This document shows, in pieces, positions 1 to 6,159 of a stretch of 10,609 bases of DNA (positions are counted from its first letter, which is position 1; every line of letters starts with the position of its first letter). The translations under genes were made by a program, and so were the position numbers. The stretch is from an uncultured Lachnospiraceae bacterium (GTDB lineage: Bacteria > Bacillota > Clostridia > Lachnospirales > Lachnospiraceae): assembly GCA_934385475.1 (NCBI GenBank), contig CAKRPS010000063.1, forward strand, positions 1 to 10,609, given 5' to 3'. The notes under the pieces are model-generated. The model searched no databases. It was not told where the DNA came from and was given only the letters and a program-made list of their open reading frames with translations.

Positions 1-66
1 GCTGTTGAGTACGAAGTAGTTAATGGCGAAAAAGGACCTCAGGCCGTAAACGTAACAAAGTTATAA
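1..66 (+). CDS. cold-shock protein (CspA family), 3' end only
   Basis: Only the last 21 codons and the TAA stop are inside the window; the gene begins to the left. The visible peptide ends in EVVNGEKGPQAVNVTKL. This matches the last beta-strand and C-terminus of CspA-type cold-shock domains (family ending: EVVEGNRGPQAANVTKL). Members are single OB-fold proteins of about 65-70 residues that bind single-stranded RNA and DNA and act as RNA chaperones; the RNP motifs would lie upstream of the window. A strong intrinsic terminator follows about 105 nt after the stop. Identification rests on the tail alone but the motif is very characteristic. Confidence 0.85.
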   Translation, partial: AVEYEVVNGEKGPQAVNVTKL

Positions 67-80
67 GATTCGACTTATAA
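61..80 (+). repeat. small inverted repeat over the csp stop codon
   Basis: TTATAAG at 61-67 is the exact reverse complement of CTTATAA at 74-80, with a 6-nt spacer. It includes the TAA stop of the cold-shock gene. A 7-bp AT-rich stem is weak and has no U-tract, so it is not a terminator. It may be chance or a 3'-UTR structure. Confidence 0.3.
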
Positions 81-171
81 CATTATAATCGGTATTACGA
101 TGTGCCTGTTCTTAAATATAAATGACTATTTTTATTTAGAATTTGCAGTATTGTCATAGCGGATTAGAAGA

Positions 172-202
172 AGAACCTGTCTTTCGACAGGTTCTTTTTT
201 TT
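172..202 (+). terminator. intrinsic terminator of the cold-shock gene
   Basis: AGAACCTGTC (172-181) pairs perfectly over 10 bp with GACAGGTTCT (186-195) around a TTTC tetraloop and runs straight into eight Ts (195-202). It also lies just beyond the 3' end of the convergent hisA-like gene. On that strand no comparable U-tract follows the stem, so it chiefly serves the plus-strand transcript. The 67-171 interval before it holds no recognisable gene. Confidence 0.93.
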
Positions 203-215
203 CTGCACTTCCGTC

Positions 216-998
216 TCAGTCTTCCTGTGCGACTGCCTTCAGCACCTCTTCCAGTTTCATATTTCCCCCAAAAAGATCAAGCGCACTTCCGATCGTCACG
301 TGCACTCTTCCCCGTCCAAGCTTTCTGAGAATTGAGAGATCTTCAAAATTGTGGACTCCACCGGCATAGGTGACAGGAATCTTCCCCCAACTGCCGAGCA
401 GCTCTGCAAGCGGTTCTTCGATTCCGCTCGCCTTTCCTTCCACGTCTACCGCATGCACCAGAAATTCATCACAATACGCAGAAAGTTCCTCCAGCGTTGC
501 CTCATCCAAACATACATCCGTAAATTTCTGCCATCTGTCTGTCACGATATAATACGCATTCTCCCGCATCCGTGCACTCAGATCCAGTACCAGTTTGTCC
601 TTTCCGACTGCTTCCACCAATTTCCTGAGATGATCATACTGTATCTGTCCATCCTTAAAAACATAAGAGGTTACGATCACATGGCTTGCACCGGCATCCA
701 GAAACTGCCCCGCATTCTCCGGTGTGATTCCGCCTCCCACCTGCATACCTCCCGGATATGCACACAATGCCAACAGTGCCTGCTCTCTGGTTGCCTCATA
801 ATAAGGTGAGTTCACCGGATTCAACAGGATAATATGTCCATTACGAATTTGATATTTTTGATATAATTTTGCAAAAAAAGCTGCATCCTGCTTTGCCACA
901 TAATTTTCCTGCGCATGATCTCCTGCATCCTGAAGACTGCTTCCCACGATCTGCTTGACACTGCCGTTGTGAATATCAATACAAGGCCGAAATTCCAT
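216..998 (-). CDS. hisA: HisA isomerase, eukaryotic HIS6 type
   Basis: The 260-residue product is phosphoribosylformimino-AICAR-ribotide (ProFAR) isomerase, the Amadori-type isomerase of histidine biosynthesis, a cytosolic (beta/alpha)8 barrel. It resembles yeast HIS6 (261 aa) more than ordinary bacterial HisA. Shared blocks include CIDIHNGSVKQIVG (6-19), QVGGGI (86-91), FLVHAVDVEG (179-188), TYAGGV (210-215) and TIGSALDLFGGN (235-246). Asp8 and Asp139 (in VLDLS) fit the two catalytic aspartates of HisA; the two glycine-rich blocks fit the phosphate sites. I chose the ATG at 998 because GAGGG lies 5 nt upstream and the protein then starts like HIS6. An in-frame ATG at 1049 would add 17 residues that overlap the leader hairpins. 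No other his gene is adjacent, so the gene stands alone here with its own promoter and leader. The family call is confident; placement in the eukaryotic-type subgroup is from recalled HIS6 sequence. Confidence 0.92.
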   Translation of the reverse strand: MEFRPCIDIHNGSVKQIVGSSLQDAGDHAQENYVAKQDAAFFAKLYQKYQIRNGHIILLNPVNSPYYEATREQALLALCAYPGGMQVGGGITPENAGQFLDAGASHVIVTSYVFKDGQIQYDHLRKLVEAVGKDKLVLDLSARMRENAYYIVTDRWQKFTDVCLDEATLEELSAYCDEFLVHAVDVEGKASGIEEPLAELLGSWGKIPVTYAGGVHNFEDLSILRKLGRGRVHVTIGSALDLFGGNMKLEEVLKAVAQED

Positions 999-1013
999 TT
1001 TTTCCCTCATTTC

Positions 1014-1097
1014 TGCGCACGCTTTTTGCGCATGCCGAGTTTGTGTCAAGTGCGCGCAGACACAAATCTCGCGATTGAAAAATTTTATTTTTCAATC
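1014..1097 (-). promoter_or_regulatory. structured leader of the hisA-like gene
   Basis: Three inverted repeats lie back to back just upstream of the start codon. The farthest is GATTGAAAAA (1073-1082) with its exact complement at 1088-1097, spacer 5. Next, 1036-1047 pairs with 1059-1071 over 12 bp with one bulged base, loop 11 nt (CGAGTTTGTGTC against GACACAAATCTCG). Last, about 1014-1034 forms a G+C-rich stem with a run of five As in the loop on the coding strand. The minus-strand RNA from the proposed promoter would carry all three before the ribosome site. No T-box sequence, His-codon-rich leader peptide or known riboswitch core is visible, so a control function is inference only. Confidence 0.45.
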
Positions 1098-1157
1098 TTT
1101 TCTAATCTCCATTCTTTGAATCGTTTCTGGCTCTGAATAATTTATTTTCTTTCTGAC

Positions 1158-1187
1158 ATAATAACATAAGAACAGGAAGTTTACCAA
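1158..1187 (-). promoter_or_regulatory. probable sigma-A promoter of the hisA-like gene
   Basis: Read on the minus strand, TTGGTA (1187-1182) is followed after 18 nt by TATTAT (1163-1158). These match the -35 consensus at 4 of 6 and the -10 consensus at 5 of 6 positions. Start of transcription would be near 1151, giving a leader of about 150 nt. This is the best match in the interval, not a proven promoter. Confidence 0.45.
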
Positions 1188-1200
1188 ACATTCTGTTTGT

Positions 1201-1344
1201 ATAACTATTCAGAGTCATGCAAATTTGACTTCTGTTCATGCTTGCATGAATACAGCATGTCAAATTTATATGACGAAGTAACCACATGAGCAAAAGTAAA
1301 GCCTTGAAAAGGCGATTTTGCGAATGGGGTTTCTGAATAGTTAT
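1201..1344. repeat. cloverleaf-like inverted-repeat element
   Basis: A perfect 13-bp inverted repeat closes the element: ATAACTATTCAGA (1201-1213) and TCTGAATAGTTAT (1332-1344). Two further hairpins sit inside. 1214-1229 pairs with 1259-1274 at 14 of 16 positions and encloses a smaller stem, TTCATG-CTTG-CATGAA (1235-1250). 1290-1295 (GCAAAA) pairs with 1316-1321, enclosing GCCTT-GAA-AAGGC (1301-1313). The whole folds as a three-way junction. It encodes no credible protein and no target-site duplication is evident. It could be a non-autonomous mobile element (MITE or REP-like), a structured RNA, or the leader of the lipoprotein gene 48 nt downstream. I cannot choose without genome-wide copies. 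Confidence 0.6.
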
Positions 1345-1391
1345 CCATCTGCAATAATTTGCAAGTTTTTAGGAAAGGAGTATGTATTATT

Positions 1392-1889
1392 ATGAAAAAG
1401 GAAAAAATCATTTTGGTTACAGCTCTTGCAGTCATGACCATGTGTCTTCTGACCGCCTGTGGAAATAACAACAAAGCGTCCGGCACAGGAAACAATTCCG
1501 GTACTACTGCCGAAAATACCAACAACACGGTGAGCAACGAAACAACCACCACAGACGACAACACAACAACAGACAACGCCATGGGCAATAACGATGAAAC
1601 TCTGACGGGTAATGATGACAATGTAAACGATGTTACAGCCGGGGACTACGGTGATAATGACTCTATCCTCGAGGATGCCGGTGACGCAGTCGGTGATGTT
1701 GGCAACACTGCTGCCGATATCATCGACGACACTGCTGACGGTGTAGAAAATGTAGTAGACGACATCACCGGAACAGACAACGATACCGACAACAACAATA
1801 CTACCGTCGGAGGTACCGGGAACACAACCGGAAACGGCACTGCCAACAAAATGAGCACCAGACAGGCAAACGCAAACCGGACCAGATAA
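1392..1889 (+). CDS. low-complexity Asn/Thr/Asp-rich lipoprotein, function unknown
   Basis: The 165-residue product has a lipoprotein signal peptide: MKKEK, a hydrophobic stretch (about 6-19) and the lipobox LTAC with Cys23. Lipidation and anchoring to the outer face of the membrane are therefore expected. After the Cys, residues 24-90 are Asn/Thr/Gly/Asp-rich and disordered in character. A middle part (about 92-125) contains DAGDAVGDVGNTAADIIDD and similar heptad-like units that could form an acidic amphipathic helix. It is followed by another Asn/Thr/Gly linker and a short basic tail ending in RQANANRTR. No catalytic motif is visible and I do not recognise a named family. The ATG at 1392 was chosen because the signal peptide begins there; AAAGGAG lies 11 nt upstream, a slightly long spacing. 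The gene is monocistronic, with its own terminator. I see no convincing promoter, unless it lies inside or overlaps the inverted-repeat element. Confidence 0.82.
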   Translation: MKKEKIILVTALAVMTMCLLTACGNNNKASGTGNNSGTTAENTNNTVSNETTTTDDNTTTDNAMGNNDETLTGNDDNVNDVTAGDYGDNDSILEDAGDAVGDVGNTAADIIDDTADGVENVVDDITGTDNDTDNNNTTVGGTGNTTGNGTANKMSTRQANANRTR

Positions 1890-1914
1890 TCAGACTCACA
1901 AAATAAGCTCTCAT

Positions 1915-1959
1915 ATAATAGTCAAGCAGGGTATCTCTCCCGGCTTGACTATTATTTTT
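1915..1959 (+). terminator. intrinsic terminator of the lipoprotein gene
   Basis: ATAATAGTCAAGC (1915-1927) pairs perfectly over 13 bp with 1943-1955. GGG/CCC (1929-1931 with 1939-1941) extends the stem beyond a single A-G mismatch, closing a 7-nt loop. Five Ts (1955-1959) end it. It begins 25 nt after the stop codon. Confidence 0.9.
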
Positions 1960-2032
1960 ATAAACCAAATAACCTTGTAGCACCAAATTTGAATAAATTT
2001 AAAATTTCTGTTTCCCAAGGGTGTCTTGAACC

Positions 2033-2068
2033 AAGAACAGGGTGCATCACCAAATGCACCCTGTTCTT
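2033..2068. terminator. 15-bp hairpin between lipoprotein gene and fbp
   Basis: AAGAACAGGGTGCAT (2033-2047) is exactly complementary to 2054-2068, with a 6-nt loop. It starts 23 nt beyond the stop of the minus-strand fbp gene, where a terminator for the dapA-dapB-fbp transcript is expected. On the minus strand, however, only two Ts follow the stem. On the plus strand a short U-rich run (TTCTTTCT) follows. It may be a backup terminator for the plus strand or a 3'-end stabilising/processing hairpin for fbp. No gene is seen in the 1890-2091 gap. Confidence 0.6.
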
Positions 2069-2091
2069 TCTATAATGATATACCGTTGTTT

Positions 2092-4056
2092 TTATACATC
2101 CTTTTCATTAATAATGCCGTCTCTGTATGCCTGCAGCAATTCCTCCAACTGATGGATGCTCTCCCGCAGTTCCGCTCCGATATCTGTATCGGAAATCTTC
2201 TGGCGTGCCGCACGCGTCTCAATAATCATAGAATCAGAAAAGATATCCGACTCGTGCAGGATCGCCGCCTCGGTAGATTCAAAAGGTTCATGGGCTACCA
2301 GACGCATTCCATAAGAGTTCGCAACAAGCGTATACCCGGCGATTCCGGTCTTATCCTGATATGCCTTTGAAAAGCCGCCATCAATGATCAAAAGCTTTCC
2401 ACCACACTTGACCGGCGATTCTCCTTTTTTGAGTTCAACCGGAACATGGCCGTTGACGATGTGGGAATGCTCCCCACTGAGTCCAAATTCCCGCAGGATC
2501 TTGTTGATCACCTCTTCGTTGTCAAGCAATCTGTAGTACGCATTTTTAGTCTCTTTGTGAGTCTCCTTATCATCCAGGAAATACCGTTCAAAGGTTGCCA
2601 TCTTATCCTTGCCAAATACCGGTGAGTTTGGTCCGGCCCAGATATACCAGATAATGTCCTGTCCTTTTAATTTCTCCTGCAGGTTATTATGTGCATAGTA
2701 GCCTTTTCTTGCATAGTGCTCTAACACATCATACAGCTCCTTACCGCTGTATTCTTCCCCATATACATTGACTTTGTTAAAATTCCCTTCCTCATCCATC
2801 GGAACACACCCATGGTAGAGAAGGTTGGAATTGTATACCTTATACAGCCCACCCTTGGAAAACAGAAATCTTACATGCTTTTGCAGCTTCTCACATTTCA
2901 CAAAAGCCTGTCGCAAACGCTCCATGACCTGTTCCTCTGCCTTGGTCAGCTCATAAGGTCTTTCCCGGTTCACCGTCGGAAAATCCACATCCTTCATGGC
3001 ATATGGCACACCGTCCAGCGTAAGCGTCTTATTTTCATAGTCAATATGATTCAGCAGAAGCCGGTCCTCCATATGAAATTCCGGTCTGCGCATGATCAGC
3101 TGCCCTTCCAGCTTAAACTGGATCATGGCGATCGCCTTGTGCATTTTCATATCAAGGCTGAGATCCTTTGTGTCATAATCTGTATTGTACTTGATCGCAA
3201 AGGCTTCACAATCCGTGTCCTTATAGGTATCCAGCGCAAAGGTTGCAAGCGGGATCAGATTGATTCCATAGCCCTCCTCCAACGTATCCAGATTGCCATA
3301 TCTTGCAGCCATCCGCACCACATTTGCGATACATGCAAGATGTCCGCTCGCTGCACCCATCCAGACGATGTCGTGATTTCCCCACTGTACATCTACGGAA
3401 TGATACTGACACAGCGTATCCAGGATCACATGCGGTCCCGGTCCTCTGTCAAAAATATCACCCACGATATGCAGATGGTCAATAACCAGCCTCTGGATCA
3501 GATTACTCAGGGCAATGATAAACTCCGGAGCCCTTCCGATCCTTATGATCGTGTGGATAATTTCATTGTAGTAAGCCTCTTTATCCTGAATCTCTGCCTT
3601 CTCCGTGATCAACTCCTCAATAATATAGGAGAAATCCTTCGGCAGTGCCTTACGGACCTTGGATCTGGTATATTTTGAAGAAACTCTCTTAGTGATCTGC
3701 ACCAGCCTGTGCAGTGTAATCTTATACCAGTCCTCAATGGAGTTTTCATCCTCCTGCTTCAACACGATGTCCAGCTTCTCACTCGGATAATAGATCAGCG
3801 TCGCCAGACTCTTCTTATCCTTGATGCTGAGTGTGTTTCCAAATTCCTCGTCAATTTTACGCCGTACTGAACCGGAGCCATTCTTGAGCACATGGTTAAA
3901 CTGCTCATACTCTCCGTGAATGTCCGTCATAAAATGCTCAGTTCCTTTGGGCAGGTTGAGGATTGCCTGCAGGTTGATAATCTCTGTAGAAGCCTCCGCA
4001 ATCGTCGGATACTGCTTGGAAAGGCTCTTCAAATATTTTAATTCTAAATCATCCAT
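2092..4056 (-). CDS. fbp: fructose-1,6-bisphosphatase, class III
   Basis: The 654-residue enzyme removes the 1-phosphate from fructose 1,6-bisphosphate in gluconeogenesis, in the cytosol. It belongs to the Firmicute class III family (Bacillus subtilis Fbp type, about 670 aa), unrelated in fold to class I/II enzymes. The metallophosphatase signature is split: TDIHGEY (44-50), VGDIFDRGPG (198-207) and GNHD (226-229) supply the metal ligands. Further family blocks are NLPKGTEHF (34-42), SSKYTRSKVRKALP (126-139), TTFERYF-like MATFERYFLDDKETHKE, NGHVPV and IDGGFSKAYQ near the C-terminus. The start matches the family after the variable N-terminal extension. The ribosome site is weak (GGAT about 11 nt upstream) and a small CCGG-TATT-CCGG hairpin lies at 4068-4079. 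The gene follows dapB by 43 nt on the same strand with no terminator between, so it is likely the last gene of the lysine-riboswitch transcript. Confidence 0.97.
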   Translation of the reverse strand: MDDLELKYLKSLSKQYPTIAEASTEIINLQAILNLPKGTEHFMTDIHGEYEQFNHVLKNGSGSVRRKIDEEFGNTLSIKDKKSLATLIYYPSEKLDIVLKQEDENSIEDWYKITLHRLVQITKRVSSKYTRSKVRKALPKDFSYIIEELITEKAEIQDKEAYYNEIIHTIIRIGRAPEFIIALSNLIQRLVIDHLHIVGDIFDRGPGPHVILDTLCQYHSVDVQWGNHDIVWMGAASGHLACIANVVRMAARYGNLDTLEEGYGINLIPLATFALDTYKDTDCEAFAIKYNTDYDTKDLSLDMKMHKAIAMIQFKLEGQLIMRRPEFHMEDRLLLNHIDYENKTLTLDGVPYAMKDVDFPTVNRERPYELTKAEEQVMERLRQAFVKCEKLQKHVRFLFSKGGLYKVYNSNLLYHGCVPMDEEGNFNKVNVYGEEYSGKELYDVLEHYARKGYYAHNNLQEKLKGQDIIWYIWAGPNSPVFGKDKMATFERYFLDDKETHKETKNAYYRLLDNEEVINKILREFGLSGEHSHIVNGHVPVELKKGESPVKCGGKLLIIDGGFSKAYQDKTGIAGYTLVANSYGMRLVAHEPFESTEAAILHESDIFSDSMIIETRAARQKISDTDIGAELRESIHQLEELLQAYRDGIINEKDV

Positions 4057-4099
4057 ACTGTAATTATCCGGTATTCCGGCAGTGCCTGTTAGTTCCGTT

Positions 4100-4867
4100 C
4101 TATTCCCTCTCTCCTAAGACAACATCACTCATATTATACATACCCGCAGGCTTTCCTGCGAGGAATTTCGCTGCCTGTATCGCTCCCTTTCCAAATACGG
4201 CCTTGGAATAAGCTCGGTGTGAGAACGTGATCACCTCATCGGTGCCGGCAAAAATCACATCATGGTCTCCCACAATGGTTCCGCCCCTGACTGCACTGAT
4301 ACCTATCTCCTTCCGGGTTCTTTTCTCCCTTATCTGACTTCTATCATACACATATTTGTAGGAATTGTCCAACTCCTCATTGATGGAATCCGCGAGGGCA
4401 AGTGCTGTTCCACTGGGTGCATCCAGTTTCTGATTGTGATGCTTCTCCACAATTTCAATATCAAATCCCGCAGGAGCCAGAATCCCTGTCGCCTCCTTCA
4501 GAAGCTTCAGCAGCATATTGATTCCCAGAGACATATTGGCAGAGCGCAGGATCGCTACCTGCTCCGATGCCTCATTCACCTTCTCGATCTGCTCCGGGGA
4601 AAGTCCGGTTGTACACAGGACACAGGGAATCTTCTTTGCTGCACAGAATTCCAGCAATCCGTCTATTGCCACGCTGTTAGAAAAGTCAATGACAGCATCC
4701 GCCTCCACGTCACATTCCGTCGTGCTTCTGAAAACCGGATAGGGATTCTTTATCTCTCCATAAGCATCAATTCCTGCTACAATCTCTATTTCTTCATCTG
4801 CTGCGATCAGTCCGGTGATCATCTGTCCCATCTTTCCATTGCAGCCGTGCATAATCACTTTTACCAT
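4100..4867 (-). CDS. dapB: 4-hydroxy-tetrahydrodipicolinate reductase
   Basis: DapB reduces the DapA product with NAD(P)H to tetrahydrodipicolinate, the second step of the lysine/diaminopimelate branch, in the cytosol as a homotetramer. The 255-residue length is normal. The N-terminal Rossmann half has HGCNGKMGQ (7-15) as the dinucleotide loop and CTTGLS (85-90). The signature EKHHNQKLDAPSGTA (141-155) holds the catalytic His-His pair (143-144), the substrate lysine (147) and the SGTA loop. The block RSANMSLGIN (108-117) joins the domains. AGGA lies 8 nt before the ATG. It follows dapA by 38 nt on the same strand and precedes fbp, consistent with co-transcription under the lysine riboswitch. 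Confidence 0.97.
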   Translation of the reverse strand: MVKVIMHGCNGKMGQMITGLIAADEEIEIVAGIDAYGEIKNPYPVFRSTTECDVEADAVIDFSNSVAIDGLLEFCAAKKIPCVLCTTGLSPEQIEKVNEASEQVAILRSANMSLGINMLLKLLKEATGILAPAGFDIEIVEKHHNQKLDAPSGTALALADSINEELDNSYKYVYDRSQIREKRTRKEIGISAVRGGTIVGDHDVIFAGTDEVITFSHRAYSKAVFGKGAIQAAKFLAGKPAGMYNMSDVVLGERE

Positions 4868-4905
4868 GTCTGTTCCTTTCTTTTCAGGCTGTCACGCCCT
4901 GCTTT

Positions 4906-5790
4906 CTATAAAATTCCATATGCCTTCATAGCGTTCTGAAGCTTCTCTACATTCTGCGGCTCCATCGGGCTGAGCGGCATGTGAAGCGGCCCTACTTCTT
5001 TTCCCATCAGATTTAATGCTGTCTTTACCGGAATCGGATTTACTTCACAGAACAGCGCATCAATCAGTTCAATCGCGCGGAGCTGTTCCTTCATACTGCC
5101 CTCTACATCCCCGTCAAAATATTTCTGGCAGATATCGTGTGTCTGCTTCGGCGCAACATTGGACAATACGGAGATGACACCCTTACCGCCGAGGGACAGA
5201 AGCGGAACGATCTGGTCATCGTTGCCGGAATACAGATCAATCTTTCCATTTGCAAGAGACATGATCTTAGCCACCTGCGAAATATTTCCGCTTGCTTCTT
5301 TCACGCCAACGATATTGCTCACCTCATTGCAAAGCCTTACCAGAGTCTGCGGCTGAATATTGCATCCGGTTCTGCTCGGTACATTATAAAGGATGATCGG
5401 CAGCTTCACAGAATCAGCCACTGTTTTGAAATGTGCAAAAAGTCCGTTCTGAGTTGCCTTGTTATAGTATGGTGTTACCACAAGAAGGGCATCTGCACCG
5501 ATCTTCTCTGCCTCCTGGGAAAGATACACCGCTGTCTCTGTACAGTTGGAACCTGTGCCTGCCACTACCGGGATTCTTCCCTTTACAACCTCGACACAGT
5601 GACGGATCACATCCAAATGCTCCTCATGGGTCAGAGTCGCTGCTTCTCCAGTCGTTCCGCACACGATGATCGCGTCTGTTCCCCCTGCGATCTGCTCTTC
5701 AATGATCTCTGTAAATTTCTCGTAATTGACACTTCCATCCTCATGAAATGGTGTTATGATCGCAACACCTGCTCCTTTAAATACTGCCAT
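4906..5790 (-). CDS. dapA: 4-hydroxy-tetrahydrodipicolinate synthase
   Basis: DapA condenses pyruvate with aspartate 4-semialdehyde, the committed step to diaminopimelate and lysine. The 294-residue product is a full-length TIM-barrel aldolase. Visible active-site residues are the GTTGE loop (45-49, with Thr46/Thr47), Tyr135 and Arg140 (ILYNVPSRTG), and the Schiff-base lysine Lys164 in GVKEASGN. The reading frame stays open upstream to 5907, but the ATG at 5790 is the right start. GGGAGG lies about 8 nt before it and the protein then begins MAVFKGAGVAIITPF, as in the family. The longer form would run through the riboswitch terminator hairpin. It is the first gene of the proposed dapA-dapB-fbp unit. 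Confidence 0.97.
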   Translation of the reverse strand: MAVFKGAGVAIITPFHEDGSVNYEKFTEIIEEQIAGGTDAIIVCGTTGEAATLTHEEHLDVIRHCVEVVKGRIPVVAGTGSNCTETAVYLSQEAEKIGADALLVVTPYYNKATQNGLFAHFKTVADSVKLPIILYNVPSRTGCNIQPQTLVRLCNEVSNIVGVKEASGNISQVAKIMSLANGKIDLYSGNDDQIVPLLSLGGKGVISVLSNVAPKQTHDICQKYFDGDVEGSMKEQLRAIELIDALFCEVNPIPVKTALNLMGKEVGPLHMPLSPMEPQNVEKLQNAMKAYGIL

Positions 5791-5838
5791 GTCTTTTTCC
5801 TCCCATGCTGTGTTTGTTATGTTACAATAAAACAATAA

Positions 5839-5862
5839 AAGCTGACCACACAGGGCCAGCTT
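5839..5862 (-). terminator. riboswitch-controlled terminator before dapA
   Basis: On the minus strand AAGCTGGCC (5862-5854) pairs with GGTCAGCTT (5847-5839) over 9 bp with one G-U pair and a 6-nt loop, then U-rich RNA (TTTTATTGTTTTATT). It lies 32 nt after the aptamer and 48 nt before the dapA start. A competing 7-bp pairing is possible between 5901-5907 (GCCCCAT on the plus strand, in the 3' part of the aptamer) and 5850-5856 (ACAGGGC, in the terminator). This suggests an antiterminator freed when lysine is absent. The terminator is plain to see; the antiterminator is inferred. Confidence 0.85.
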
Positions 5863-5893
5863 CATTTCATTCACAAAAAATAAATATCTGAAC

Positions 5894-6059
5894 TGATAGC
5901 GCCCCATCTGTATCGATGACAGTCATACAGCTCTTAACTGCATGCCCAAGCAAAAAAAGTTTCAGGACCTTTCTCCTTTCGGCGTGTTCCCCTTTCAAGA
6001 TCCTTCACATGTGCCTGTCACATCCAAACCTCTACTTTTGAAAAACGCAACCTCTATCA
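5894..6059 (-). promoter_or_regulatory. lysine riboswitch (L-box) upstream of dapA
   Basis: The minus-strand leader contains the conserved L-box pieces in order. It opens with GATAGAGGTTGCG (6058-6046) and AGTAGAGG, has GAAAGGGGAACACGCCGAAAGG-like core sequence around 5970-5992, then GGGCATGC (about 5939-5946), and closes with GGGGCGCTATC (5905-5895). The P1 helix is formed by GATAG (6058-6054) and CTATC (5899-5895), extendable by A-U and G-U pairs. The aptamer is followed by an intrinsic terminator and by dapA, the expected target. In known L-boxes lysine binding favours termination, so this should be an OFF switch for the lysine genes. Confidence 0.9.
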
Positions 6060-6067
6060 ACCTCTAT
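6048..6067 (-). repeat. 10-bp tandem repeat at riboswitch 5' edge
   Basis: CAACCTCTAT occurs twice head-to-tail at 6048-6057 and 6058-6067 (ATAGAGGTTG on the coding strand). The inner copy is the conserved 5' strand of the L-box P1 region; the outer copy repeats it. Either copy could pair with CTATC at 5895-5899. Confidence 0.8.
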
Positions 6068-6085
6068 TCAGTTGTTGTTAAAGTT

Positions 6086-6114
6086 ATGATAGCATCGTGT
6101 CTGACTTCTGTCAA
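6086..6114 (-). promoter_or_regulatory. sigma-A promoter of dapA-dapB-fbp
   Basis: On the minus strand TTGACA (6114-6109) is a perfect -35, followed after 17 nt by TATCAT (6091-6086) preceded by TGC, an extended -10. Transcription would start near 6079, just upstream of the lysine riboswitch. A second TTGACAGA at 6131-6124 repeats the -35 sequence 17 nt further upstream but has no -10 of its own. Confidence 0.85.
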
Positions 6115-6159
6115 TCCACAATCTCTGTCAAGAACTATGTAAAAAGTGCTCTGCCCTTC

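Noticed and set aside
999..1151. T-box leader for the hisA-like gene
   Set aside because: No T-box sequence, no specifier-loop layout and no terminator/antiterminator pair; only simple hairpins are seen.
1201..1344. Insertion sequence with its own transposase
   Set aside because: There are inverted termini but no room or codons for a transposase, and no target duplication is visible.
1205..1621. Open minus-strand frame of 138 codons with a hydrophobic, Val/Leu-rich start
   Set aside because: It is antisense to the Asn/Thr/Asp codons of the lipoprotein gene, which read as Val/Leu/Ser in the opposite frame, and it runs through the inverted-repeat element. No ribosome site or family motif.
2812..3678. 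Open plus-strand frame of 288 codons inside fbp
   Set aside because: Fully antisense to the well-conserved catalytic part of class III FBPase; no start signals and no recognisable domain.
4068..4079. CCGG-TATT-CCGG hairpin as a dapB-fbp terminator
   Set aside because: Only 4 bp and no U-tract follows on the minus strand, so it cannot be called a terminator.
5137..5838. Open plus-strand frame of 233 codons across dapA
   Set aside because: Antisense shadow of dapA, rich in Cys/His/Ile from reversed codons, running into the riboswitch terminator.
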